Assembly (NCBI GenBank): GCA_965153455.1
Contig: OZ234501.1
Location: forward strand, 4,588,001 to 4,652,000
Source of the DNA: Sphagnum compactum
Taxonomy: Eukaryota; Bryophyta; Sphagnopsida; Sphagnales
Direction: 5' to 3'
Length of the DNA: 64,000 bases
Below, in pieces: positions 13,166 through 24,213 of this stretch (its first letter is position 1; each line of letters starts with the position of its first letter). A model generated the notes under the pieces. That model did not search any database, was not told the DNA's origin, and saw nothing but the letters and a program-made list of their open reading frames with translations. A program made the translations under genes and the position numbers.

Positions 13166-15282
13166 AATAAACTCAAACCAGAAAGCACCTGGAATCTGGA
13201 TTAGTCCAACTCCCACAAATTTTAAAGAAGAGATGCATAGCAACCAAAACCCATTAGACTTTTGTACCACATGGACCCTCCCTTCAGTTAACCCTGCAGT
13301 ACAACTAAATTGCCATGTGCTCCTCAATGGGGTTTCTCCAGTTTTTTAAGTCAACAAATGACTCTGCTTACCTTCAAAGTTCAATGTCCAGAACCAATGT
13401 CCCCAACAGTGTCCCCAACATTTTGATTCATCATTGTACTAGGGGGAGGGGCCCATGGTTCTTGGTGGGGCATTTCAAAAAGATGTTTTGAGCTAATCTA
13501 TTGGAAACCATGTTGTTGTAGTCTTCAACAGCTTCCAAAAGGGTTGCATGTGATTTGGTAACAAGAATTTTTGTGTGCAAATCTAGAACTTCCAAAAAGC
13601 ATAAGGTTAAAAGATAAAGGACTCTTTCTCAGTATGGGGGACGGGAGGGCCTTTATCATGCTGATTGCTTATCTGCTCCTCTTTTAACCAAGTGAAGTTT
13701 GGGGCAGGGGCCCATGCCTACAATTCATAGGTGAGTCTAGGTTGATGTTAAAAGCTGTATTTAACCAAATAGAGAGTTCCATGTGGATGGACATGTGGTC
13801 CAATGACCATCTGCCACTTTCAACCCAAACCAAAAAAAAATTAAAATTTTTTGAACGTTCACTCCAATGTACGTACATTCACACTCTTAATTTGTAGGAG
13901 CATTTAGCAATTTGGGTTGCCGAGATCATCTCCCAGTTGGTGGAGGTACAATTGCAAACAACAGTAGCATGCAAGTGATTCCATATATGAATGAGAAATG
14001 TGACAGCAAAACCTTACAAATTTTTTCATCTGATTGAATGTGCTGGTGTGGGGAGGTTGCTCTACTTGATATCCCAATCTATAAGAGAAAAAATGACTAA
14101 GAATGAACAGAACGTCTACCAAGCATGTGAAGTACTAGTCCACCACACTAGTGATTTTGTTTCAATTTTCTAATGTAGCATCATGAGCAAGCATCCTAAG
14201 AACGATGTATCAACAATTGTTGACATGTTCTTACAAAACTGTCCACGCAGTTTAAAACTTGGTGAAAAGTTGTCTCTAAACAAAAATCTTAGTTGAAATG
14301 TGATGAAAGTTTCCTTCAAATCCAGCTTTTTTTGAAAAGTTGCCAATTCTCTCAAAGAAAACAAGGAATTTGGATAAAATATGCTTATTTCACTTTTCGA
14401 GATTGTTGGCATATGAAAATTCATCACAGAAGAATACATGTGGATGAAAGCTGTTCGGGTGAACAAGGGGCCCAAAAGCAAGGCTATTTTGAAGGATAAC
14501 TTTAATATAACACATTTATCAATAACTTTGAAGTTAAGAATAAAGTGCTGAATTGTCACACTGAACCTTTTGAGGTGAGAAGACGAACACAGGTTTTTGT
14601 TCAAGTCTGAAAGTCTTGCCATTTTCTTGCACAAATTGGCGATGCAATAGGAGACTGCCAAAAAAGCATTGCAACTTTTTACTGGCTTGCAACAGTGCAA
14701 ACAAAATGCTGCAAAAAGGTAAAGACCCAAAAGACATTTACTGGCTTTTTAGCGCAGCTTCTTGCACGCCACAGCCAGTAGTTGGCATGGGCAGGTACTG
14801 CGGACTTTTTGGCATGGTTTGAGCATGTCCTGGAGTTCTGGTAATCTTTTTGACAAGCGAGAACAACTTTTCAATTGTGGTGGGCCATTCATGTCACTTT
14901 GCTTGTTCTCTGTGCCATTGGACCCCAGAAAGAAGGAAAAAGGTATGGGGGGAGGTATGGAAGGTGAGGAATTAGCTACCAGCCATATTGAGACATGGAT
15001 CCCATTGCCAACATGCTGCAGGAGCTACTATTACTGTATAGGGAACGAGGCGCAAAAGGTTTGTTTTGGTTTCACATCTCTCCCACATCCATACTTTGTA
15101 CTTACCCTTCCTTGCCTACCAAATTAGGCCCTCTGTTGCCTAATATTGAATAAAATATGAACAAGTTTATTCAACAAATGGATTTAGAATTTAAGTGAAA
15201 TTATGCATTTTAGGTTTTCTCAATTTCACTTATCAATTGATGACAGGTGCAATTAACACACGGGTCCTCAAGTTAGAACCAG
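13166..15282. other. unrecognised, less AT-rich segment
   Basis: Base composition is visibly richer in G and C than the flanks, which often marks gene-derived DNA, but I could not recognise a protein on either strand. The longest open frame (14170-14730, minus) is listed separately. Confidence 0.4.
14170..14730 (-). other. open frame of 186 codons, function unknown
   Basis: A minus-strand frame opens at 14730 and stops at 14170. The translation is rich in Leu, Phe, Ser and Cys, has no repeated motif, signal peptide or catalytic signature that I recognise, and is not supported by neighbouring exons. It may be chance, since the complementary strand is A-rich, or it may be a fragment of a decayed gene. 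I would not call it a gene without a homology hit or a transcript. Confidence 0.15.
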
Positions 15283-15395
15283 TCTTGTGTGTGTAAGTGT
15301 CAATAGCCATATATATGGAGTGTAAATCCCATGTAAGTGTAAATCATTTACACGTACACTTATCCTGTTACACTTACACGCTCCAAAACATTGAC
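15283..15395 (+). repeat. fragment of the dispersed repeat
   Basis: The segment carries TGTAAGTGTCAATAGCCATA followed by ATGGAGTGTAAATCCCATG and a TTTACACGTACACTTA block, matching the first about 110 bases of copy B. The rest of the repeat is missing. Confidence 0.65.
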
Positions 15396-17339
15396 ATGGG
15401 ACCACAAAAACTGAGGTCCCTCCACCCTTGAATGCTAATGTGTCTTTTTGTTTGGGTAAGTTTTTAATTTTTTGAATTTCACCCTATTCATGATCAAACT
15501 CAAGGTTTTAGTGTTTTTTTTTTTAATAAATAATTTTATTATACCTTTAATGACCATAGCTTCTTCCAAAGTCATATTAATTAGTTGTAGGTGTACATTT
15601 TGATGGTTTGATTGTCGCATGTCGAGTTAGAGCTTGAGTAAAACAAGGCACATCTTGCTTTCAATGCCCAAAACTATACTCTCAAGAGATTTCTTGGCTC
15701 TCTTTTGGGAAGTTGGAGTTTTCAATTTGCTATGAAATTATCAAACATGTGAGACCAAAAAAATCTTTTTTTTTTTTTCTGTTTTGCATGTCAAACAAGC
15801 ATAACCATGCAATAATACCTAGGGTGCAAAAGAGCAAGCTCCAATAGAGTGCCAAACAAAGCTCATTAGGGGTGTTTAGCATCCCACCTAAGGTTGTCCA
15901 GTATGATTTCTGATTTGTTTTGCTTTCTATTTTGTTCAAGTTGCAAGAGTTGTGCTCCCATGACATTATTTCTTATAGAGATATAATGTTTTAGGATTTA
16001 TACTTGTGGGTGTCATTGTTCACTATTCATGCATTGTCAATGCTTTGAAATAATTGTAATTTATTTAAGGTTTTGTGAAAAATTTGAGAAACTAGGCAAC
16101 TTTCAAAAATATATTCCACAAATTAGGCTTGATAGACATGTACCTATTAGGCACGTTCCTTTGATTTAATTTTGATGTATGTTGATAGGCAGGTATGATA
16201 TGTGCCCTTCACAATTGTTGCACAATCGAAGATTGCCCTATGGCCTCAGACGTACAAATTGAAATAACAAAAGATATCCTTGTACGTCAAGTGATTTCAC
16301 TAAATTTTGAGTGAATTCATTGATCTAATGCATGGGGACTAATGAACTGCATCCACATTTTGTAATATCATAGATTCTTTTGAAATGTAAGAACCAACCG
16401 AAATTAATAAAATAATTTTTTTTGCTTGTAACATTTACAAATATAACATCCTATGACTAAATCAGGGTATCTTAAGTCCAAATTTAACATTTCCCTGGTT
16501 AAATATTGCCATGTAGAAACTAGAGACCTCCATATATCAGACCCTGACAATATCACTGCGAAGAGCAGACTGGGGAGACCACCCACATATTTACCATGCT
16601 AGATACATCCACATGTTATTGGGTTGCTTTCTAAACATACTGTTCTTGCACAAAACCAAAGTCTCCAACGGTGTGGGGGTCTGCCCCTCATTCTAAGAAC
16701 CGCCCAACACTGGTCCCCGAGTTCAAATTTGCCAGGCTACATATAGCCGCTAAGAGGTCTCACTCAAGAAGGTGAAGAAGGTAGGTGCTGGTTCACCCAA
16801 GGTGGTGAAGGAAGAAGGAGGCCAGCCCTTGAGCCATAATGTGATTTTGCCTCAGTAGTGGCCCCAAATGTTAAGTGTGATTGTAAAAGACCCTTGTAAA
16901 TTGAGAAGTGGAAATTTGATGAAAATAGGCCTTTCCAAATAAATTTAGCTGCACATGATCCCCAAAAACCACCTGCTCCCAACAAATTTTCTACACTTCA
17001 ATATTCCAAATAAAAAGTTAGTCCAAGGTGAAGTTGGTCAAGGCTTAAAAATATAGCCTAGTACTTTATGATGTCATGATTTTTTCTGATGTCATGGGAA
17101 GGGTCCACATTAAGCTTGGTCACATGCCAAAGATAAAACAAAGCACTAACATGATTGCACACACAAAGCTTGAAGATGCACCTCCACATTTCAATTTTGT
17201 GGTTTCAAAAGTTTGTCGAGTTTTTTCTTTTTTTAGCAATTTTTTGGAATTTATTATTGTAAAAAAAAATTTGGCCATAGTGCAAAAATTTGAAAAATAA
17301 AAACCTCACTATCCCTCACTCTCTCCCATACAATGTGAC
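15396..17339. other. intergenic DNA, no gene recognised
   Basis: No coding region was recognised. Near 16640-16760 there is a GC-richer patch containing CCCGAGTTCAAATTTGCC, which resembles a tRNA-like B box but lacks a convincing A box. Confidence 0.4.
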
Positions 17340-18005
17340 TGATGGTTATTACCGGTGTTGTGAGTGTAAATGGTTTAGGACTTAGGGTCTCCAAGTAAGT
17401 GTAGAACACTAGACCTCTATATGTCAAAATAAATACATATATATGAATTTATGTGAATGTGTAAAACAATGTAAGTGTAAAACTAATACATTTATATGGT
17501 TTTAAGTCTAAAACAATGGAAAAAATGTGATTTCTACTTGGGAAGGGGAGATTTCATAACTTTTTGGTAATAGGCTAATCAAAAGGCCCATTGCACCCAA
17601 AAAAATAAAATAATAATAATAATAATAATTGTGGTACCCAAAGCACAAATGTTTTGATTATCTTTTTTAAAAAATTGCAATGGACCATTTCATTGACCTA
17701 TCACCAAAAACATTATGAAATCCCCCTTATAGAATAAAAATTACATTTTTTACATTGTTTTACACTTACATTGTTTTACATGGCCATGTAAAATCACATA
17801 TATGTAGTTGTTTTACATTTACTCCTACATTGTTTTACACGGAATAAAATATGTTTACATGGTTTTACATTTACATTTTTTGTGTTCTACATTTGCACTT
17901 ACACGAACATAGATGAATATTCAACACTTACACAAAGTGTGAATAAATCTCATTATGCAATTTACACTTACATGAAGTGTAATTCTTAAAGCATTTACGT
18001 GCATG
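17340..18005 (+). repeat. dispersed TGTAAGTGTAAA-rich repeat, copy C
   Basis: The segment contains the same TTTACACTTACA-rich blocks, the segment ATTGACCTATCACCAAAAACA found also in copy B near 12897, an (AAT)n run near 17607, and ends with GTGTAATTCTTAAAGCATTTACGTGCATG, the counterpart of the copy B end. It abuts the inverted copy D. Confidence 0.55.
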
Positions 18006-18107
18006 ACACTAAATAACACCACCACAATCCAATATTGGTAGAAAACGTTAATGTTTGGGGAGTATCAAAATATCATGATTTTTTATGAAGGGTTGGAAAG
18101 TGACCCA
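18006..18107 (-). repeat. dispersed repeat copy D, left part (reverse)
   Basis: Read on the minus strand this begins GGGTCACTTTCC and continues through CTCCCCAAACATT and CTACCAATATTGG, matching the GTCACTTTGATTGG...CTCCCCAAATA...CTACCAATAC order of copy A. It is interrupted at 18107/18108 by the retrotransposon and continues at 24388. Confidence 0.6.
18103..18107. repeat. left target-site duplication
   Basis: The bases ACCCA (18103-18107) directly before the retrotransposon are repeated at 24387-24391 directly after it. With element ends TGT...ACA the duplication is CCCA (4 bp); if the element ends one base earlier it is ACCCA (5 bp). Removing the element restores the repeat sequence expected from copies A and B. 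Confidence 0.7.
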
Positions 18108-18397
18108 TGTCATGCCCGTATGCATGGCCTCATACATGACGGTCAGTTACGGGCATGCCAATTATGCCTTTATGGTTAATGTACGCTCTTAGGGTTAATG
18201 TATGCTATTAGGTGTTTTAGGGTTATGGCTTGTGTAGGGTTTCAACTTTGTTGACAGCTGTATAAAAGGCTAAGCTCTTCCCTTCTCTTGTCATTTTTTC
18301 TAGAATTCCTTTGTCAAGGAGAATTTCCTCCATAGTCAGACTGGATTTTTAGATGCTCACGATGGCTATTACACAACCACCGTTTACATACACTACA
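18108..18397 (+). repeat. probable 5' LTR
   Basis: It starts TGTCATGCC and ends CACTACA at 18397. It has a TATA box at 18261. The distance from TATA to the end is 137 bases, against 136 bases from the TATA-like box at 24252 to the right end of the element, and the sequences between share short words (a CTCT run, TTTCTA, a run resembling TTACNACACC, CACTACA). This spacing is why I prefer this end over an alternative at 19262 (TTGCTACA), just before gag. The two LTRs are too diverged for certainty, and no clear primer-binding site follows either candidate end. Confidence 0.4.
18261..18268 (+). promoter_or_regulatory. TATA box in the 5' LTR
   Basis: TATAAAAG lies about 150 bases into the element and is followed by a pyrimidine-rich stretch. 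This is the usual place for the promoter that starts the retrotransposon RNA. Confidence 0.55.
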
Positions 18398-19287
18398 TTT
18401 TCTTTCCTTCTTTGCAATTTAATTCTAGATAAACTGCATCCTGTTGCTTAATGTTGAAAGCGGCAGATTTTTCTTGGTGTCTCTCTCCTTCCTGGCTTTG
18501 AGTTTCTTGGGTTTTCTTTTGCTTGCTGGTTTCTTGTGTTCTTAAGTTGCTGTTATTTCTTCTTTTTTTCTACTCTTGTACTACAGCTACAATAAGAACA
18601 ACAACAACCATAACTACACACACAAGGTTTGATTACAGTATAAGATCTGCACTAGGTGATGCAACCCCACATACACTTGTTTTCCTTGTACATGGGTTTT
18701 GAGGTTAGCATTTGGGCTATGCACTCCTGTGTGTTTTTGAACTTGCCGTCAGGTAGTGAGTTGCCATTGTAGCAGCTTTGGAAGAAGAAGAAGAAGAGAA
18801 TGAATTTCTTTTAAAAAAAATTGAAGTAGAAGAAAAAAAATTCCCTTCTCTTCTGCATGCCATCACTGCAAAGCTTGCAGACACGGATCGCTCTGCAGCG
18901 CTGTCACTGGCACAGTCGTCATCGTCCGTCGCAATTACCGTCCTTTGTCGTCGCAGTCGTCGTCCAACATAATCGTCGTTCGTCAACATCGTCGTCCATC
19001 ACAATTTCATCAACGTCGTCGTTCGTCACCATGTGTCACAATTTCGTCCGTCTGGTTTCGTCTAGTTCCGTCCGTCCAGCCCCTTTCGTCCACCGATGTC
19101 CGTCCACCGATGTCCGTCTGTCGCCGTTCATCCCCGTTGACACGCCGTAGTCTTCAAAATGTATATACTACGTACATACATATCCGATACCTTTCCATTA
19201 CGATTGCATTTAATTGCATAGGTTGTGCTAGAATTTTGTAGCTAGTGTTCTATATTGCTACAAAATTTTGGGGCATGGGACAACACC
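18398..19287 (+). other. retrotransposon leader with GAAGAAG and CGTC tracts
   Basis: Between the probable 5' LTR and gag there is a GAAGAAGAAGAAG run near 18781 and a degenerate CGTC/CCGTCCGTC-rich tract at about 18915-19140. Short open frames here reflect the low-complexity sequence. If the LTR is longer than I assume, this would be its R-U5 part. Confidence 0.45.
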
Positions 19288-20860
19288 ATGTCCTCGGATG
19301 ATGAGAACACTACTGCTCAGCCAGAGCCAAGGTATCAGCTATGAAGTAACACACAATCATTTGAGCGATTGCTTTGAGCTCACGATCTTCACGACGATAC
19401 CATCAAGCGTCTACAGCACCACCGTCATCCGGTACAACTCCTACCAGGAATTCAGGTTCAGGTTACACTACATCAATAATACATCAAAGTCCATTTAGAG
19501 GGGTTAATTAGTGGTACGCCTGCTACCACACTAGCTTTCACACCAACACCGTATATTCCGCTATAAGCCGTTACCTTTACACCCATATACACCATGGAGG
19601 TCAGCAGTTCTTCTTGGAGAATTGTGAAATTCAGCGAAAGGCCAAGTATCATTTCTTTGAAGGAGTTCAAGGCAACTTTCTCAACTATGGTTTGTGAATT
19701 AGAGCTCAAATATGGCGTTAATTACACCGAGGCGTTCGCATTCAAACAACTGGCCCGTTATGTGCACTATGAGGCATTGAATGTCTACGAGCAACATTCT
19801 CCGAAGATTTTGGGCGTCACCCAAACCCCCAATCCAGCTTATGCCACAACCATTGCCACCGCCTCTCAAGCTGTATTGCAAACTGCCATTGCACATCATG
19901 GGACTGTGCCCAATAATCCAGATCTGGTACCTATTTCAGTAAACCTTTCTCTTCAACAACTCATTGCTGCGACCGCAAACATTCCTCCCACCATCGATGC
20001 ACCAGCTTTTGCTGATCCAGTGGGGGAATTCTTTTGAGTTCTTGAGCTAGAATTTTTGGTTAAAAGTTCTGAAAAAATTCTACAGCTCGCCACCTTCTCT
20101 CAGCAGAAGGATGAAACCCTCAAGATGGTCTACATTAAAGAGGATACTCAAAGCATCATAGACTTGGAAGTTGCCCATCGGTATCTTCGTTTGTTGGAAG
20201 GTACTCCGACACTCCATGCGCAGGTTTTACAACAGGTTTTTGCAGAATTTAGAGACTCGTACATTTTGCTAGATGTGTACAACATTTCAAAAAGCTGGAA
20301 TTGGCTCATGCACACTATGAGGCCAATACTATGAGGCCTCCATCACATTCAAAGCCTCAGCCTACACTAACTACACTAACCAGAGCATCACATTTTTCTT
20401 CAAGGGCTAAAGCGACGCACTCGGTTGCACCCATCCTACCGTTTTGCAACTACTGTGGCAATCCTGCCCACAAAGCTAGTGAGTGCAACATTCCTTCGAG
20501 GATCTCTTTTGTGATTAATGTGGGAAAGAGGGACATCAGGAAGCTGTTTGTTTTGCCAAGTTCCTGGAACGAAAGCAACTCCGATTACCACGGCAAAATC
20601 TGCCAGCATCTTCCACTGCCCCTCAACCAAAAGCCAAGGCACCTCAACCTTCCATTCAGGCTTTCCCCACCAAAGGTAATTCCAGTAAGAATGTTAAGAA
20701 GAAGGAGCACAATGCTAACAAGAGGGAGGTGCTTCAAACCCATGCCGCTCAAGTTCAAACTCTGCAAAATGAACTCGAAACATTAAAAGCCCAACTTGCT
20801 AATCTAAAAAGCAAGTCTCCCAACCAACTAGTCATGCCCAACTTGTACAAGGTTTAGGAT
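19288..20860 (+). pseudogene. gag: gag of the gypsy element (nucleocapsid with two zinc knuckles)
   Basis: Gag packages the element RNA. I start it at the ATG at 19288 (MSSDDENTTAQPEP...), which is in the same frame as the long open stretch from 19594 although three or more stops lie between. A stop at 20035 and a frameshift near 20290-20330 break it further. The C-terminal part carries two zinc knuckles in one frame: CNYCGNPAHKASEC (20445-20486) and a second, C-x2-C-x4-H-x4-C (20508-20549), with a TAA between its first two cysteines. A low-complexity Pro/Lys-rich tail and a heptad-like stretch (QVQTLQNELETLKAQLANLK, about 20750-20809) follow. Two CCHC knuckles are common in plant gypsy gag proteins. 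Confidence 0.75.
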
Positions 20861-21439
20861 CACGGGAGGGACCTCCTAGGTCGTTCATGGCCTCTCACAC
20901 GATGCCATGGTTGGGAAGTATGTTATTTCAAGTGCACACAATTCTAGTCTCACACCAGAATTTGCCATTTCTTTTTGCCCTTCCTACTTCACGGCACAAG
21001 AGGCTAGTGTGTCACCCAGAGTTTCTGCCACTAGACAAGTAATTCAGACTGATGGACTCGCATCTGGTTCAAGTCCTATTACCAAGGCTAGAGGAGCTCG
21101 AGCAGTCATGCCACAATCTTTTCGTCTTCTCAACACGGAAGAAAAACGCACCTTGTTGGCGAGGGGGGAGGAGACTACTACACCATAAGCTGCTAGGGCA
21201 TCAAATTCTCGTGTCCCAGGAGTACATGTACATAAGGAAAACACACAATTTTCCACTAATCAGCTTATGGAGTGCCAACTTCAAATGCATGAAGTGGCGC
21301 AAAAACTTGTGAGTACACCGTTGTTTAGTTTTCAAGATTTGAAGCTAAGCATTAAGGACATAATTGCAGTACTAAAGGATAAACACTACATTAGGTCCTT
21401 TACCAATCCGTGATCCACATGCTACAGGGGTCCCATCCA

Positions 21440-22200
21440 TCACCTTGGAGAGACATTCGATTAGTTCACATGTTGCAGATGGCGTTCGTAATCTGGTCAC
21501 TAATTCTAGCATGGCTAAACTAATGGGCTCTCTTACTTCTAATTTTACATTCACATATCAGAAGGGAGCTAAGAACACCTCACTTATGGATTTGTTACTC
21601 AGCAAAGGTGTTGTGGATAGCCATTTTCTCCACAAAGTCTCTCACTCATTTCCGAAGGTGGTGCCTAGTGAGAGAATTTTCGTCGCCACCGGAGTTGCCA
21701 TTATCGACAATACTGAGTCAGCAATCCAGGTGGGACGACATACACCCAGAGTGGTACTTCTTGATACAGGTGCCCAACCACTGATTCTTGGAGTTCAATT
21801 CGCCAAGAAGATGGGCATGCTTGACTCCAAACTACTGAAATATATGTTGCAAATTTACACCGCTAGTGGGAACGTAGAAGAGGTACTTGGGGAGAGTTTG
21901 AATTTGATTGCATTTAACTTCAATGAAGATACAGATTAGGAGCTTTGCCTACAGGTCAGATGTTTAGTCACCAATGCCACCAATTAAGATGTCCTCATTG
22001 GGCAAGAGGTCCTATTTCCACTAGGTTTCACAATTGACAATTGGTTCAAGCATGCGCACTACCGAGTGGATTGGGAAACTGATGGCCACCACCTGGGATA
22101 CATACCCCTTGATTTACATGGGAACCATAGTCTTATGGCTCACCATTGTATGCTCAAGGAAACACACACCATTTCTTACATCCAATAAGCTAGCCACGAG
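21440..22200 (+). pseudogene. gypsy aspartic protease domain
   Basis: This is the start of pol. The motif VVLLDTGAQPLILG lies at about 21751-21792, with the catalytic Asp codon at 21763, followed by AKKMGML and a LQIYTASG strand typical of retropepsins. After a stop at 21937 the fold continues with DVLIGQEVLFPLGFTID and DWETDGHHLGYIPL, the usual last part of the domain. The enzyme would cleave the Gag-Pol polyprotein. Stops (for example TAA near 21986) show it is dead. Confidence 0.75.
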
Positions 22201-22229
22201 TGGATAGAGGGAGATGAAGAATAGACAGC

Positions 22230-22575
22230 TCACGCCCAAGCTACTGAAAGCTTGAAGGTGGTTCCTACTGACATTCAACACGGACCAGAGGTTTTACAAA
22301 GGTTCAAAGCAGCCCACGAACCCTTGGTCAAAGCTCTATCTAGTTTTGAAAACATGGAAAGCCATGGCAAACCGATTAAGCCAGTACTTCGTCAGCTAAT
22401 CACCTAGACACCGCCTACAGAAGGGATACATTACCAAATCATATTATGGCTCATTGGGCCAAAGTAGTAACCATTTTGGAGATGCCCAATCCTACTAATG
22501 TTCACACTTTGAAAAGCTTCATCGCACTATGTAATTATGACAAGATTTTTGTCCAAGATTTATGTCAAAATGCAG
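22230..22575 (+). pseudogene. RT remnant with internal deletions
   Basis: After the protease a linker reads SLKVVPTDIQHGPEVLQRF and ends near 22425 (TPPTEG). It then jumps to KVVTILEMPNPTNVHTLKSF, the thumb-like end of a gypsy RT, followed by CNYDKIF (to about 22550). The palm and fingers with the catalytic Asp pair are absent. Five or six residues later the sequence reads NADTMSRRP, the end of the RNase H/connection region. Two large deletions are therefore inferred, one before 22446 and one at about 22554-22568. Confidence 0.7.
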
Positions 22576-23050
22576 ATACCATGTCGCGAAGACCCTTCAC
22601 TACCTCTGAAGATTTCTCAAGAGCCAGGCAAGACTTCGACCAGATTCCAACAGTACAAGTATCTTATACATCTAGTTATCTTGCACTATTACAATGTAAC
22701 CTGGTTGAGCATCCCATTGTGGATATATGGGAGGACTTGGACACTCTTAGGTTTCTTCAACATGGGGAATACCCTCCCCAAGTTACATCAAGTCATTGGG
22801 ATCGCATACAACAACGGTCCAAATGCTACTCATGGAGGTACAATCACCTTGTCCGATGCTTCCCACAAGGCGACAAAGTGGTTCCTCCACCACATGAACG
22901 GCCTGGTCTTATTCAGAAAGTACACTCGGAGCTTGGACACTTTGGAGTTAAGTATATTTATAACCTTTTCGCTCCTCATTACCATTGGAAAGGTATGTAT
23001 GCTCAAGTTCGAGACGTGAACAATGTGAACAATGTGATAGAGTGAGAACT
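22569..23050 (+). pseudogene. RNase H end and integrase zinc-binding region
   Basis: The frame runs from NADTMSRRP through a variable linker to PPPHERPGLIQKVHSELGHF and HYHWKGMYAQVRDV, the N-terminal HHCC module of a gypsy integrase. The two cysteines (CEQC) appear just after a one-base frameshift, near 23024-23035. The module normally binds zinc and helps integrase multimerise on the DNA ends. Confidence 0.7.
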
Positions 23051-23089
23051 TCCTTCTCCTCTCGATAGCTCACGCTTTCTCCACTCCCT

Positions 23090-23750
23090 ATTCAGGGCAT
23101 GTTCTATCGCTGGTCATGTGATTTAGCTGGAAAGTTACCACAGACCTCTAGGGGTAATGTCTACATCATGATTATGATTGAGCATTTTTCAAAGTGGGTC
23201 GAGCTTGTTGCGCTACCAGACAAGTCATCACACAGCACCAGCCAAGCTTTCTTACAATAGGTCCTAAGTAGGTTTGGGGCTCGTGTTGAGTGCCTTACTG
23301 ATCAAGGATCAGAATTCAGAGGAGAATTCCAAGACCTACTTGATCATGCTCTCATTGACCATCGCTGGACTTCAAGGGATCATCCCCAAACTTATGGTCT
23401 TGCAGAGAGGATGGTTCAGACATGCAAGAAGGGACTTCGGAAGATTTGCCTCACTTGGAACAAAAAGGATTAAGACCTGGCCCTACCTTACATCGCCATG
23501 GGTTATAGGATGTCCAAACACGCCTCTTGTCTCATTTCGCTCCTTACTTTCTACTTTTTGGGAGACATCCCATTCCACCCTCTTCCATTGCTGCTCAAAT
23601 CGACTAGTTGTGGACTTGGACTCCACAGCCACTTGGGCTAGGGTCATCACAGAGAGGGTTGCTTTATTCAGGAGGGTTATGCCCATGGCCATGGAGAACT
23701 TGTCCATTACATAACATTGAAACACCTTACGGTATGCACACACACGAGGT
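23090..23750 (+). pseudogene. gypsy integrase catalytic core (D,D,E)
   Basis: The core starts with MFYRWSCDLAGKLP. The three acidic residues are all in one frame: Asp codon 23120, Asp codon 23300 in CLTDQGSEFRGEF, and Glu codon 23405 in YGLAERMVQTCKKG. The spacings are 60 and 35 residues, the D,D(35)E arrangement of retroviral and LTR integrases. The enzyme would insert the cDNA into the genome. TAG at about 23259 and frameshifts after about 23470 disable it; the later part (ATWARVITERVALFRRVMPM) is in another frame. Confidence 0.8.
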
Positions 23751-24010
23751 GGCAGTTATAACCTAAAGTGAGACAATTTGATGTTGGTGACTTGGTGTAT
23801 CTCCAGCGGCAACCTAATGATACTCTAGACACTTCTTCCGGTCGCACTATCTTGAGGATTAAGGTGATCAGGCCTTCAGGTGTGTTACAGTTGTAAGGAG
23901 CTGACGAACGCACAATTCGGGATCACTCCAAAAACTGTGTGCCCTGCCACCTGCCGAACTTGGATCCTACCATCATCACGTCGACTTGGATTCCTCCACT
24001 TGACTATCCA
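23750..24010 (+). pseudogene. integrase C-terminal tail
   Basis: The frame returns to that of the catalytic core with VRQFDVGDLVYLQRQ and RTILRIKVIRPSGVLQL, the small beta-barrel-like tail of gypsy integrases, followed by the linker RDHSKNCVPCHLPNLDPTI. A TAA follows VLQL. The tail leads without a gap into the PHD finger. Confidence 0.65.
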
Positions 24011-24145
24011 TGTCAGGTATGTTAGAGGACAGACGATGCTGATCAAATGCTGCTTTGCGATAATTATAATGGTGGATACCATTTATTGTGCCTCAAGCCG
24101 GAGCTCACTCAAGTTCTCATCGACATTTGGTATTGTTCATCATGT
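24011..24145 (+). pseudogene. PHD finger fused to the integrase C-terminus
   Basis: In the integrase frame the sequence reads CQVC, a stop codon, then QMLLCDNYNGGYHLLCLKPE and IWYCSSC. Ligand spacing is C-x2-C-x11-C-x2-[C>Y]-x4-H-x2-C-x14-C-x2-C, with the usual Trp two residues before the seventh ligand. This is the C4HC3 PHD pattern. The fourth ligand is Tyr (codon TAT, 24065-24067), which a single G-to-A change in TGT would explain. PHD fingers typically bind histone H3 tails, often methylated or unmodified Lys4. At the end of an integrase the likely role is choosing chromatin targets, by analogy with chromodomain-bearing gypsy elements. RING or LIM is less likely because of the ligand spacing and the MLLCD...GYH...CL...W.C pattern. 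Confidence 0.8.
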
Positions 24146-24204
24146 TCTCCTGCAGCACCTTGATTTCTACTCAGACCATGCCACGTTTTTCCCAGCTCAG
24201 GTCT

Positions 24205-24213
24205 ACGGGGGGA
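24205..24213 (+). other. probable polypurine tract
   Basis: ACGGGGGGA lies shortly after the end of the pol frame and just before the probable 3' LTR, the position expected for the plus-strand primer of an LTR retrotransposon. Confidence 0.5.

Noticed and set aside
19330-19341. AGGTATCAGCT resembling a primer-binding site for initiator tRNA-Met
   Set aside because: It lies inside the gag reading frame (start at 19288), so it is not directly after an LTR.
22400-22445. Possible extra domain (for example a methyltransferase) once present after the TPPTEG linker
   Set aside because: Some retrotransposons carry cytosine methyltransferase domains near RT, but nothing of such a domain remains here, so it would be pure speculation.
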